From positions 1 through 47,963 of the forward strand of contig JAUHVK010000033.1 of the NCBI GenBank assembly GCA_030425145.1: 47,963 nucleotides of DNA, written 5' to 3'. This document shows, piece by piece, positions 7,174-14,854 of this stretch (the stretch's first letter is position 1; each line of letters opens with the position of its first letter). Under the pieces are notes generated by a model. That model made no database searches and had not been told where the DNA came from. It saw nothing but the letters and a program-made list of their open reading frames with translations. This stretch comes from Alphaproteobacteria bacterium. GTDB taxonomy: Bacteria; Pseudomonadota; Alphaproteobacteria; Rhodobacterales; Rhodobacteraceae. A program made the position numbers and the translations under genes.

Positions 7174-8229
7174 ATGGATGACGAAACCGTCATAGAAATT
7201 TCCGATGTCTGGAAGATTTTCGGGGCGCGCCCCGAAGTGGCCCTGCGGGCTATCCGTGAGGAAGGGTTGACCAAGGCCGAAGTGCTTGCAAAGCACAACG
7301 CGGTGGTGGGCGTCGCGGATGTGAGCCTATCGGTAAAACGCGGTGAGATTTTCTGCATCATGGGCCTGTCCGGCAGCGGGAAATCGACGCTCGTGCGCCA
7401 TTTCAACCGGCTCTTGGAACCCACCGCCGGCAAGATCGAGATCGAAGGCACCGACGTGATGGCGCTGGGGCCGAAGGATTTGCAGACCTTCCGCAACCGC
7501 AAGATCGGCATGGTGTTCCAGAACTTCGCGTTGATGCCGCACAGATCGGTGTTGGACAACGTGGCGATGCCCTTGGAGATCCGACAGGTCGCCAAAAACG
7601 AACGGATGCGGCAGGCGGCGGCGATTCTGGATATCGTGGAACTGGGCGCATGGGGTTCGAAATTCGCGCATGAACTGTCGGGCGGGATGCAGCAACGGGT
7701 TGGTCTGGCCCGCGCACTGGCGGCAAACCCGGATGTTCTGCTGATGGACGAGCCTTTCTCGGCGCTGGACCCGTTGATCCGGCGTCAGTTGCAGGACGAA
7801 TTCATCCGGCTCAGCAAGATTCTCAAGAAGACTACCGTCTTCATCACGCACGATCTGGACGAAGCCGTGCGCATCGGCGACCGCATCGCGATCATGCGCG
7901 ACGGCAAGCTGGTGCAGGTCGGCACCGCCGAAGACATCGTGATGCACCCCGCAGATGATTACGTGGCCGATTTTGTTGCCGGGATTTCGCGCCTCAAGGT
8001 CGTTCACGCCCATGCGGTGATGCAGCCCATCGGCGCGCATATCGCCGCCCACGGCCCGATTGACGCGGATGCGCCACGGGTGGGCGCACAGGAAACGCTC
8101 AGCACGCTGATCAATCTCGCCATCGACACCGACAGCGCCGTTCTCGTGCAAGAGAACGGGAAGGATGTCGGCGTCATCACCCGCAAGGACCTGCTGCGCA
8201 CCGTGATCGAGGGAACGGAAGTGTCATGA
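7174..8229 (+). CDS. ATP-binding subunit of quaternary-amine ABC importer (ProV/OpuAA type)
   Basis: 351 residues. Features in order: the ProV-type N-terminus ('IFGARPEVALRAIREEGLTK'), Walker A 'GLSGSGKST', Q-loop 'MVFQNFALMPH', signature 'LSGGMQQRVGLARAL', Walker B 'VLLMDEPFSALDP', switch His in 'VFITHDLDEA', and a C-terminal degenerate CBS region from about residue 285. The CBS tail is the part that senses ionic strength in osmoregulated relatives. The start chosen is the ATG nine bases after GAGG (7161-7164); an ATG at 7156 is an alternative. The stop overlaps the permease start (ATGA). Confidence 0.88.
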   Translation: MDDETVIEISDVWKIFGARPEVALRAIREEGLTKAEVLAKHNAVVGVADVSLSVKRGEIFCIMGLSGSGKSTLVRHFNRLLEPTAGKIEIEGTDVMALGPKDLQTFRNRKIGMVFQNFALMPHRSVLDNVAMPLEIRQVAKNERMRQAAAILDIVELGAWGSKFAHELSGGMQQRVGLARALAANPDVLLMDEPFSALDPLIRRQLQDEFIRLSKILKKTTVFITHDLDEAVRIGDRIAIMRDGKLVQVGTAEDIVMHPADDYVADFVAGISRLKVVHAHAVMQPIGAHIAAHGPIDADAPRVGAQETLSTLINLAIDTDSAVLVQENGKDVGVITRKDLLRTVIEGTEVS

Positions 8230-9767
8230 ACAAGCAAGACATCAATCCCCTGGAAGACACCGAAAGCGAAGCCGCTCTGGCCTATGCCCAAGAGCGGCGC
8301 GAGAACATCCGCACTTTCGTGCGCACCAACCCGGATTACTACATCCGCAACTTCGACAAGATCGGAGCATCGTCCCGGTTCACACCAACCTTCAACCTGA
8401 TGGCGGGCCTCTTTGGCCCGATCTGGTTCGGTGCGCGCGGACTGTGGTCCTGGGCGTTGCCGTTTCTGATCCTCGAAGCCTTGGCTTTTGTGCAGATCGC
8501 TCGCGGCCTCTTCGGTGACTTGGCAGCAGAGGCAATGGCGCGAATTGCGTCCATCGAAGGCACGCTGGAACTGCGTCGCCAGCAATTGGCAGCGGCCATC
8601 GAAAACAACTCGGACCGGGTTGATGCGTTCAAACGCACGGTGGACTCGCTGGAGGCCAATATCGACGGTATCCGCGATGAGGCGGTGGCCCTTGCGGCTC
8701 AAGGTCCGTGGATCGTTCTGACCGGCGTCATCATCCTGATCCTCGCCAAATTCGCGCAGGCCACCGTCGCAAATTGGGCACTTGAGGCGCGGTTTTCCGA
8801 CTGGCTGTCGGATCGCAGCATCCGCTCTGGCCTGCCCTCCGCCGAAATCGTGTTCAGTGCGATCTTCATGATCCTGATCGTCACCACCGCGATGGTGCAT
8901 TACAGCTTCCCCGGTCGGTTCTCATTGCTCAGCGCGTTTCCGACCGATCCCGACATTCGCTTGACCAGCATCGCCTGGGTCGAAGAATTCATCGCCTTCT
9001 GCGTCCGCAACAGCGAAGCGTTCTTCGAGGCGTTGACCTTTGGCATACGGTCCCTGCTGGACGCGCTTGAGGTGATCCTTGTTCAGACACCCTGGATCGT
9101 GATCGCAAGTCTCATCGTACTTCTGACATGGCTGACCGCTGGGATCCGGACAGCGATCTATTCCGGTGCCTTTCTCGCCTATATGGGTCTGCTGGGTTTC
9201 TGGGAGGCCGCGATGACAACGCTGGCGCTGCTGGGGACTGCCGCATGTCTGTCGATCGCCATCGGCATTCCACTGGGTATGTTCGCCGCCCGCCGCCCGC
9301 GCTTTTACGCCTTCATCCAACCGATCATGGACTTCATGCAGACCATGCCCGCCTTCGTCTTCATGGTGCCGGTCATCGCCTTCTTCGGCGTCGGCAAACC
9401 GGCTGCGGTTGTGGTGACGATGATTTTCGGAGGCACACCCGTGGTGCGCCTGACGGTTCTCGGCCTGCGCGGCGTCCCGGAAAGCGTCCGTGAAGCGGCG
9501 ATCAGTTTCGGAGCGAACAAGTGGTATCTGCTGACCAAGGTGGACCTGCCGCTCGCCAGCCCGTCGATCCGCGCCGGGATCAATCAGACGATCATGCTCT
9601 CGCTGGCGATGGTGGTGGTGGCATCGCTTATCGGGGCCAAAGGTCTGGGTGAGGACGTTCTTGAGGCGCTGCAATACGCGAACGTGGGGCAGGGGATCCT
9701 TGCCGGGTTCTCGATCCTGTTCTGTGCGATGATCCTTGACCGCATCGTTCAAGGGGCGCGCAAATGA
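8226..9767 (+). CDS. Permease subunit of quaternary-amine ABC importer with long N-terminal extension
   Basis: 513 residues, against about 280-350 for ProW/OpuAB. The C-terminal ~210 residues are the ordinary binding-protein-dependent transport domain, with the EAA loop 'GVPESVREAAISFGANKW' and 'ASLIGAKGLGEDVLEAL'. The first ~290 residues are additional. They begin with an acidic soluble leader, then 'LMAGLFGPIWFGARGLWSW' (like DUF2628-type membrane segments), then a polar, probably coiled-coil stretch around residues 100-155, and further membrane spans. It overlaps the ATPase gene by 4 bp upstream and the hydrolase gene by 4 bp downstream, so all are translationally coupled. Confidence 0.85.
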   Translation: MNKQDINPLEDTESEAALAYAQERRENIRTFVRTNPDYYIRNFDKIGASSRFTPTFNLMAGLFGPIWFGARGLWSWALPFLILEALAFVQIARGLFGDLAAEAMARIASIEGTLELRRQQLAAAIENNSDRVDAFKRTVDSLEANIDGIRDEAVALAAQGPWIVLTGVIILILAKFAQATVANWALEARFSDWLSDRSIRSGLPSAEIVFSAIFMILIVTTAMVHYSFPGRFSLLSAFPTDPDIRLTSIAWVEEFIAFCVRNSEAFFEALTFGIRSLLDALEVILVQTPWIVIASLIVLLTWLTAGIRTAIYSGAFLAYMGLLGFWEAAMTTLALLGTAACLSIAIGIPLGMFAARRPRFYAFIQPIMDFMQTMPAFVFMVPVIAFFGVGKPAAVVVTMIFGGTPVVRLTVLGLRGVPESVREAAISFGANKWYLLTKVDLPLASPSIRAGINQTIMLSLAMVVVASLIGAKGLGEDVLEALQYANVGQGILAGFSILFCAMILDRIVQGARK

Positions 9768-10540
9768 TACCATTGGTCATGGTCCACGGCTTCATGGGTG
9801 GCAGTCGCCAATGGGCTGAACAGACCAAGGCGCTTGCCTCTTGTCTTGATGTTGTCACGGTCGATCTGCCGGGGTTCGGGCTGAACGCCCATCTCCCGGC
9901 ACCGGAAACGATCACCGATTTCGCGACATGGGTACTGGATCACCTGCATACGCAGGGAATCGAGCGGTTCCACCTTTTGGGACATTCGATGGGCGGCATG
10001 ATCGCGCAGGAAATGGTGGCGCTGTCACCCGAGCGTGTGGCGCGTCTTGTGCTCTACGGTACGGGGGCGACCGGTGTGCTGCCGGGGCGGTTCGAACCGA
10101 TCCACACCTCGAAAACGCGCGCCCAGTCCGATGGTCCGCAGAGGACTGCGCGCCGCATCGCCGCGACATGGTTCCTCGACCGCGAGGCTGCCGCCGGGTT
10201 TGAAGCCTGCGCGGCCATCGCCGAGCGCAGCAGCCTGCAATCCATTGTGGCGGGTCTGAACGCGATGGAGGGCTGGAACGGAGAAAAGAACCTCAGTGCG
10301 ATCACACACCCGACACTGGTGATCTGGGGCGACCATGACCGCACCTATCCGTGGCACCAGACGGAACAGCTCTGGACCGCGATCGACGACACAAGCCTCG
10401 CGGTGATCCCCAATTGCGCTCATGCCGCACATCTGGAAAAGCCCGACCTCTTCAACCGTATCTTGCGGGACTTCTTCGAAGGGGGCGGCAACGCGGACAA
10501 AGACCGCGCCATTCTCGAAACTTCCGCCCAAAGGCACTGA
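9764..10540 (+). CDS. Alpha/beta hydrolase (esterase-like), coupled to the importer operon
   Basis: 258 residues with the canonical fold: oxyanion region 'VMVHGFMGGSRQW' near residue 7, nucleophile elbow 'LLGHSMGGMIAQ' (Ser about residue 74), acid 'LVIWGDHDRTYPW' and catalytic His in 'IPNCAHAAHLEKP'. It has no signal peptide, so it acts in the cytoplasm. Its ATG overlaps the permease stop (ATGA), which strongly ties it to the imported compound. An ester of a quaternary amine, such as an acylcarnitine or choline ester, would make sense of the pairing, but this is inference. It ends only 8 bp from the convergent CoA-transferase gene, with no terminator visible between them. Confidence 0.85.
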   Translation: MIPLVMVHGFMGGSRQWAEQTKALASCLDVVTVDLPGFGLNAHLPAPETITDFATWVLDHLHTQGIERFHLLGHSMGGMIAQEMVALSPERVARLVLYGTGATGVLPGRFEPIHTSKTRAQSDGPQRTARRIAATWFLDREAAAGFEACAAIAERSSLQSIVAGLNAMEGWNGEKNLSAITHPTLVIWGDHDRTYPWHQTEQLWTAIDDTSLAVIPNCAHAAHLEKPDLFNRILRDFFEGGGNADKDRAILETSAQRH

Positions 10541-10548
10541 CCCGCCGA

Positions 10549-11787
10549 TCAGGCCGCGTTGCGGGATTTGGCAAAACTGGGGGATTGCACGATCCCCGCA
10601 TCGAATAGCTGCGCGATCTCGGTGCCCGAGCATCCAGCAACATCCGCGAGGATCTCTTCGGTGTGCTGGCCGAGTATCGGGGCCGGTGCCGCAGCTTTGC
10701 GCGGCGATGCACCGAATGCCGCCGGGTGGGCTGGCACGCGATAGGTGCCAATCCCCGGCTGCATCACATCCGAAAACATCGGGTTGTCGGTGCTCAGGTC
10801 GCTGTCCTGCGCCACCGCCTCGCGCACGGTACGGAACTCGGACCATGTCAGCCCGGCCTCGTTGAATGCCGCCTCGAACTCCGGCACACGGCGCTGGGCG
10901 AACCACGGCTTGAGGATGGCCGTGATCTCATCGCGGAACCGCCAGCGGTTGCCTTCATCGGCCAAGGACACACCTAGTCGCCCCTCCAATGCAGCCATCG
11001 CCTCAACGGTGCCGGTCGCTTTGCAGATGCCGCGCCATTGGCGGTCGGTCAGGCCGATCACCATCACGCGGCGACCGTCGGCGCAGACGAAATCCTGCCC
11101 GTAAGCCCCGTATAGCCCATTGCCGGATTTGCCCCGGTCCGCACTGTTCAGCGTCACATCCCCGATCATGCCCAGATGACCAAGCGTGGCCGCTGCCACG
11201 TCTTTCAGCGCGATCTCGACCTCTTGCCCGCCTTTTCCACGGAGCCGGTGCCGTTCGGCCGCCAAGAGTGCCGAGACACACATGTTGCCCGCGATCAAAT
11301 CCCATGCGGGCAGCGCATTCGCGACCGGTTCGTCGCTGTCGACAGGGCCGGTCATATGCGGAATGCCAAGCGCCGGATTGACGGTGTAATCCACCTGCGG
11401 CCGCCCGTGGCGATCCCCGGTCAGGGTGACCATGATCAGATCGCGCCGATGCTGGCTGAGGGTTTCGTAATCCATCCAGCCGCGCACCCGCAGGTTTGTC
11501 AGGAACAGTCCAGCATCGTCGCCCGGCGCGGTGATGATCCGGGTGATCAACTCGCGCCCTTCGGGCGATTTCATATCGACGGCAATGGATTTCTTGCCTT
11601 TGTTCATCCCCGCCCAGAACAGGCTTTCGCCATTCGGTGCAAGCGGCCAACGCCCGGCGTCGAGGCCACCGCCCAGACGGTCGAAGCGGATCACCTCCGC
11701 CCCCATCTGCGCCAACGTCATGCCCGCCAAAGGCACCGCGACAAAGGCCGACCCTTCGACGGCCCGCATACCCTTGAGCACGCTCAT
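10549..11787 (-). CDS. mct: Mesaconyl-CoA C1-C4 CoA transferase-like (CaiB/BaiF, family III)
   Basis: 412 residues. The start 'VEGSAFVAVPLAGMTLAQMG' and later 'LFWAGMNKGKKSIAVDM', 'VDYTVNPALGIPHMTGPV', 'VMVIGLTDRQWRGICKATG' and 'STDNPMFSDVMQPGIG' closely follow the Chloroflexus 2-methylfumaryl-CoA isomerase (Mct), as I recall its sequence. The family III catalytic Asp is most likely Asp163 in 'LPAWDLIAG'. Mct moves CoA within the molecule, from mesaconyl-C1-CoA to mesaconyl-C4-CoA. The gene overlaps the upstream hydratase by 4 bp, and the pair makes two consecutive steps. Another succinyl-CoA-type CoA transferase is the alternative. The frame is open further upstream, but this ATG gives the family N-terminus. 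Confidence 0.82.
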   Translation of the reverse strand: MSVLKGMRAVEGSAFVAVPLAGMTLAQMGAEVIRFDRLGGGLDAGRWPLAPNGESLFWAGMNKGKKSIAVDMKSPEGRELITRIITAPGDDAGLFLTNLRVRGWMDYETLSQHRRDLIMVTLTGDRHGRPQVDYTVNPALGIPHMTGPVDSDEPVANALPAWDLIAGNMCVSALLAAERHRLRGKGGQEVEIALKDVAAATLGHLGMIGDVTLNSADRGKSGNGLYGAYGQDFVCADGRRVMVIGLTDRQWRGICKATGTVEAMAALEGRLGVSLADEGNRWRFRDEITAILKPWFAQRRVPEFEAAFNEAGLTWSEFRTVREAVAQDSDLSTDNPMFSDVMQPGIGTYRVPAHPAAFGASPRKAAAPAPILGQHTEEILADVAGCSGTEIAQLFDAGIVQSPSFAKSRNAA

Positions 11788-12620
11788 TGCGCATCCGCCC
11801 AGATGGCTGTGGCCTGCATACATTGATGCCCGTCCTGTCCGGTCCAGAGACTCAGAGCCGCGTCTTCGGCGACCATCGCGATCTCGCAAGGCGTGCCCGC
11901 GAACATCGGATGCACACCGCGGTAATCGAAATACTTGGGTGTCTGGCCGCGCTCGCGAACTGCGGCGCGCATCAGCAGTGTTGCTTGCAGCGGCCCATGC
12001 ACGACGAGGCCGGGGTATTTCTCGACCTCTTGTGTGTAAGGCAGGTCATAGTGAATGCGGTGGGCGTTAAAGGTGACCGCCGAATAGCGGAAGAGCAGCG
12101 CTTCGGTCGTGTCGATTTCCTCGATAGGAGCAGTGGGCAGCGGCTTTTTCTTCGGTGGCGTGTAGGTCTTGGGGATGTCCAGATAGACGATGTCATGCCG
12201 TTCTTCGATGGCCAGACCCGAGGGTCCATAGATCGCGTGATCGACGGCTGCGAACACCATGGGTCCGTTCGATCCCTCCTTCTCGGTCACCGACCGGATG
12301 GACGAGCGGCGCTCCAGCGGATCGCCGACACGCAGGGCAGGGCCGTAGAATTTGAGCGAACCGCCCGCCCACATGCGCCGGTCCGGGCGCACAGGTGGCA
12401 GAAGATCGGTTTCGCGCGGGTGCCCGTCGCGACCCAGTTGGTCGTTCGGGGTCGAAATCGGGAAGGCGCACCAGTGCCAAAGCGGCGGCAGCGGATCACC
12501 GTGCTGTGGCACTTTTCCAAGACCAACAGTGGCATGAATCTGCCGCGCAAGCTCGGGTGTGACGCAGCCGGCATCGCGGGTGACACGGCCTGTCCAGGCA
12601 TCCAAATTCAGCATGTCCAT
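11784..12620 (-). CDS. meh: Mesaconyl-C4-CoA hydratase-like (MaoC/FAS1-type hot-dog dehydratase)
   Basis: 278 residues: an N-terminal MaoC-N/FAS1-like hot-dog half ('GDPLPPLWHWCAFPISTPND') and a C-terminal half with the hydratase-2-type motif 'FRYSAVTFNAHRIHYDLPY', whose Asp and His are the expected catalytic pair. Length and layout fit mesaconyl-C4-CoA hydratase, which forms (S)-citramalyl-CoA. The start is the ATG six bases after GGAGG; a second ATG two codons in is less well placed. It is first gene of a two-gene minus-strand operon with mct. No citramalyl-CoA lyase is in the window. Other dehydratases of this fold cannot be excluded. Confidence 0.8.
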   Translation of the reverse strand: MDMLNLDAWTGRVTRDAGCVTPELARQIHATVGLGKVPQHGDPLPPLWHWCAFPISTPNDQLGRDGHPRETDLLPPVRPDRRMWAGGSLKFYGPALRVGDPLERRSSIRSVTEKEGSNGPMVFAAVDHAIYGPSGLAIEERHDIVYLDIPKTYTPPKKKPLPTAPIEEIDTTEALLFRYSAVTFNAHRIHYDLPYTQEVEKYPGLVVHGPLQATLLMRAAVRERGQTPKYFDYRGVHPMFAGTPCEIAMVAEDAALSLWTGQDGHQCMQATAIWADAQ

Positions 12621-12704
12621 GATCTTCCTCCCCACAGAACATACCAATGAGATATTCGTGAGGCCTGAAAAAATCAAATGAATTTAGATACTTAAGGGAA
12701 TACC

Positions 12705-12716
12705 ACGGTATACCGT
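12705..12716. promoter_or_regulatory. Palindromic operator candidate upstream of meh-mct
   Basis: ACGGTATACCGT is a perfect 12-bp palindrome 85 bp ahead of the meh start, with the GGTATACC core typical of FadR-type GntR operators. No GntR gene is in the window, so the regulator would act from elsewhere. The stretch 12621-12946 between divergent meh and mlaE-like genes has no gene. Confidence 0.45.
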
Positions 12717-12946
12717 ACCCGTCTTTTTGCAGTTGCGGCATTTGGCGGAAAAGGAAATTCCCGCGTTTTCTGCGCCTGCACCATCTGTGAATTTTCTGTT
12801 CGAAATGCGCCGGAAACACGGTTGCCAGAGGCGCTAAGCCGCAGTGCAACATCGCTTTCGCCTGATCGTGTGCCGGGCTAGTTTGCTTATATGACACCGA
12901 CCGGAACCCCGTCTTTGCGCCCGCGCAATACAGCCGAGATGCCCGA

Positions 12947-14071
12947 ATGACCCGCGATGGCAACAGCGCGGAGGTTTCTGTTCGGCTGACCGAGGATGCC
13001 GGCACGGTCCATGTGGCCGGCGCTTTGACGATCCGGTCGGTGACCCATCTGCACAATCATCTGTCCAAGCTCGATGCGGAGAAGGTGCATCACCTTGATC
13101 TGTCCGAGGTGACGCGGCTCGATACAGCCGGGGCTTGGGCGCTCTTGGAATTTCGGCGCCGGTCCACGCAAACGATCACCGTCACCGGGGCCAGTTCTGA
13201 AGCCGAAAGCCTATTGCGCACGGTCGAAAACGTGCTGCCGCAGCCGGAAGAGCCACCGCAGCGCGACACGTCGTTCAAGGCGTGGTTGGACCGCTTTGGT
13301 CGGCGTGTGTTCTCTGGTCTCATGTTCCTGCGTGCCTTGACCGCCTATCTGGGTATTTTCCTGCATCGCCTTGCCCGAGCAATGCGCCATCCCAGCGAGT
13401 TTAAATTCACGTCGCTTGTACATCACTGCGAAGAGGTCGGCTTCAAGGCCGTGCCTATCGTGGCACTCATGGCGTTTCTGATCGGTGTGGTTCTGGCGTT
13501 TCAAGGCTCTACCCAGCTGCGTCAGTTCGGGGCCGAGGTTTTCGTGGTCGACCTGATCGCCATCTCTGTGCTGCGGGAATTGGGTATCCTGCTGACCGCA
13601 ATCATCGTCGCGGGCCGCACCGCGTCCGCTTTCACCGCCGCCATCGGGTCGATGAAGATGCGCGAGGAAATCGACGCGATGCGCACCTTGGGTCTTGATC
13701 CCGGCATGAACCTTTTTGTGCCGCGCATCCTTGCGCTGCTCATCATGCTGCCGATCCTAGGGCTGATCGCCAATGCCGCAGGGCTCTTCGGGGGGGCACT
13801 GATGGCGTGGATCGACCTTGGCATCTCGCCCGCAATGTTCACCACGCGGCTGGTTGAAGGCACATCGGTCAACCACGTCTTTGTCGGTCTGGTCAAAGCC
13901 CCGGTCTTTGCCATGATCATTGGCGTCGTCGGCTGCCACGCCGGTATGCAGGTTGAAAGCAACGCGGAGTCGCTGGGTCGTATGACATCGAACGCGGTCG
14001 TTACCGCGATCTTTGCAGTGATCGTCGCAGACGCCGTGTTCTCCATCTTTTTCGCGCGGATCGGCATATGA
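12947..14071 (+). CDS. MCE-system permease with fused N-terminal STAS domain (MlaB-MlaE type)
   Basis: 374 residues. Residues ~1-95 form a STAS/MlaB-like domain ('VHHLDLSEVTRLDTAGAWAL'), followed by a linker and the MlaE permease from about residue 110 with five or so membrane spans ('VLAFQGSTQLRQFGAEVFVV', 'ELGILLTAIIVAGRTASAFT', 'GSMKMREEIDAMRTLGLDP'). In Enterobacteria MlaB and MlaE are separate; the fused form is common in other Proteobacteria. It is the first gene of a four-gene operon with ATPase, MCE protein and lipoprotein, and would handle phospholipid traffic between inner and outer membrane. The stop overlaps the ATPase start (ATGA). Confidence 0.9.
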   Translation: MTRDGNSAEVSVRLTEDAGTVHVAGALTIRSVTHLHNHLSKLDAEKVHHLDLSEVTRLDTAGAWALLEFRRRSTQTITVTGASSEAESLLRTVENVLPQPEEPPQRDTSFKAWLDRFGRRVFSGLMFLRALTAYLGIFLHRLARAMRHPSEFKFTSLVHHCEEVGFKAVPIVALMAFLIGVVLAFQGSTQLRQFGAEVFVVDLIAISVLRELGILLTAIIVAGRTASAFTAAIGSMKMREEIDAMRTLGLDPGMNLFVPRILALLIMLPILGLIANAAGLFGGALMAWIDLGISPAMFTTRLVEGTSVNHVFVGLVKAPVFAMIIGVVGCHAGMQVESNAESLGRMTSNAVVTAIFAVIVADAVFSIFFARIGI

Positions 14072-14853
14072 CCGAGCGCGAGGTGGTCATACGGCTTCGC
14101 GGCATCCGCAACGAGTTCGGGCGGCAGGTAGTGCACGAGGATCTCGACCTCGACGTATATCGCGGCGAAATCATTGGCGTTGTGGGTGGGTCCGGCACCG
14201 GGAAATCCGTCCTCCTTCGCACCATCGCAGGCTTGCAGAAACCCACGGCCGGGTCTGTCGATGTGCTCGGCACCGATGTTCTGAACGCCGACGAGGACAC
14301 CCGCCAAAAGCTGGAAAACCGCTGGGGCGTGATGTTTCAGGACGGCGCGCTCTTTTCCTCGCTCACCGTGCGGGAAAACGTCGAAGTGCCGATGCGCGCG
14401 ATCCCCGGTCTTGATCCGCAGATCCGCAGCGACCTTGCCGACCTCAAGATCTCTATGGTCGGCCTGCAATACCTCGCCGGTGACAAGTACCCCTCCGAAC
14501 TGTCGGGCGGGATGCGCAAGCGGGCCGGGTTGGCCCGCGCGCTGGCACTCGATCCGGACATCGTGTTCCTTGATGAGCCGACAGCGGGCCTCGACCCGAT
14601 TGGTGCGGCAGCCTTCGACGAATTGATCCGCGATCTGTCGCATTCCCTGGGCCTGACGGTCTTCCTCGTCACCCACGATCTCGACACGCTGCACGCGACC
14701 TGTGACCGCATCGCAGTGCTCGCAGAGCGAAAGGTACTGGTGACCGGCAGCATGGCGGATATGCTTAAGGTCGAGCACCCTTGGGTGCACGAGTATTTCC
14801 ACGGCCCCCGCGCCCGCGCCGCCGTGCCTGACAAGACGACGAAAGGCGACTGA
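14068..14853 (+). CDS. MCE-system ATPase (MlaF type)
   Basis: 261 residues, a complete ABC ATPase: Walker A 'GGSGTGKSVLLRTI', Q-loop 'GVMFQDGALFSSLTV', signature 'LSGGMRKRAGLARAL', Walker B 'IVFLDEPTAGLDPIG', switch His in 'FLVTHDLDTLH'. The 'RKRAG' form of the signature and 'FQDGALFSSLTV' are typical of MlaF/Mkl lipid transporters. The short C-terminal tail ends in lysine-rich 'PDKTTKGD'. It energises the MlaE-like permease encoded just upstream. Confidence 0.92.
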   Translation: MTEREVVIRLRGIRNEFGRQVVHEDLDLDVYRGEIIGVVGGSGTGKSVLLRTIAGLQKPTAGSVDVLGTDVLNADEDTRQKLENRWGVMFQDGALFSSLTVRENVEVPMRAIPGLDPQIRSDLADLKISMVGLQYLAGDKYPSELSGGMRKRAGLARALALDPDIVFLDEPTAGLDPIGAAAFDELIRDLSHSLGLTVFLVTHDLDTLHATCDRIAVLAERKVLVTGSMADMLKVEHPWVHEYFHGPRARAAVPDKTTKGD

Positions 14854-14854
14854 C

